Part shown: positions 5,089 through 5,094 of the stretch, piece after piece
Numbering within the stretch: position 1 is the first letter of the stretch
Layout: each line of letters begins with the position of its first letter
Source of the DNA: Treponema sp.
GTDB lineage: Bacteria > Spirochaetota > Spirochaetia > Treponematales > Breznakiellaceae
Direction: 5' to 3'
Assembly (NCBI GenBank): GCA_031261385.1
Contig: JAISJS010000128.1
Coordinates: 1-5,094 of the forward strand
DNA length: 5,094 nt
Notes under the pieces: generated by a model
The model's input: the letters and a program-made list of their open reading frames with translations, nothing else
The model's database searches: none
Told to the model about the DNA's origin: nothing
Position numbers and translations under genes: made by a program

Positions 5089-5094
5089 TGTATT

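Noticed and set aside
1851..5094. CRISPR-like array because of recurrent 29-30-base repeats
   Set aside because: The copies are hundreds to thousands of bases apart, in different arrangements, without regular spacers or cas genes.

Overview
The window looks like about 5 kb of an ordinary chromosomal region from a bacterium of roughly balanced GC content. A spirochaete of the Treponema group (termite-gut or free-living type) is my best guess. It rests on the 195-residue unknown protein at 4382-4969, whose N-terminus resembles a family I associate with spirochaetes, on the PutP/DRTGG/CUT1 gene complement, and on the 'CACGAA / GTCGAA' intergenic repeats. This is recall and inference, not a database result. 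No rRNA, tRNA, CRISPR array, transposase or phage gene is visible.

Layout. (1) Positions 2-1395, plus strand: the 3' end of one CUT1-type sugar ABC transporter permease (MalF/UgpA-like), then a complete partner permease (MalG/UgpE-like) two bases later. The binding protein is presumably upstream, outside the window. (2) Positions 1399-1480: a weak hairpin and a good sigma-70-type promoter with an extended -10. (3) Positions 1481-2504, plus strand: a small stand-alone DRTGG-domain protein and a 5-formyltetrahydrofolate cyclo-ligase, 73 bases apart and possibly co-transcribed. (4) Positions 2501-2728: a convergent intergenic region without a gene, filled by nested inverted and direct repeats. 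(5) Positions 2729-4303, minus strand: a sodium/proline symporter (PutP). (6) Positions 4304-4381: a short divergent intergenic region with two predicted promoters facing away from each other and overlapping at their -10 boxes. (7) Positions 4382-4969, plus strand: a soluble, highly charged, helical protein of unknown function. (8) Positions 5011-5094: a long imperfect hairpin built from the same repeat unit seen twice earlier.

How the parts work together. The two permeases should form the membrane channel of one carbohydrate importer. PutP would bring in proline with sodium. The cyclo-ligase recycles 5-formyl-THF into the folate pool. I see no single pathway linking these blocks.

The part least explained by known genes is the intergenic repeat family. 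A 29-30-base unit beginning AACCGC occurs three times in plus orientation and once inverted. A second unit beginning TTAACCACGAA forms a perfect 23-bp inverted repeat around a 150-bp element. In two cases the TTAA end of a repeat supplies the stop codon of the gene before it.
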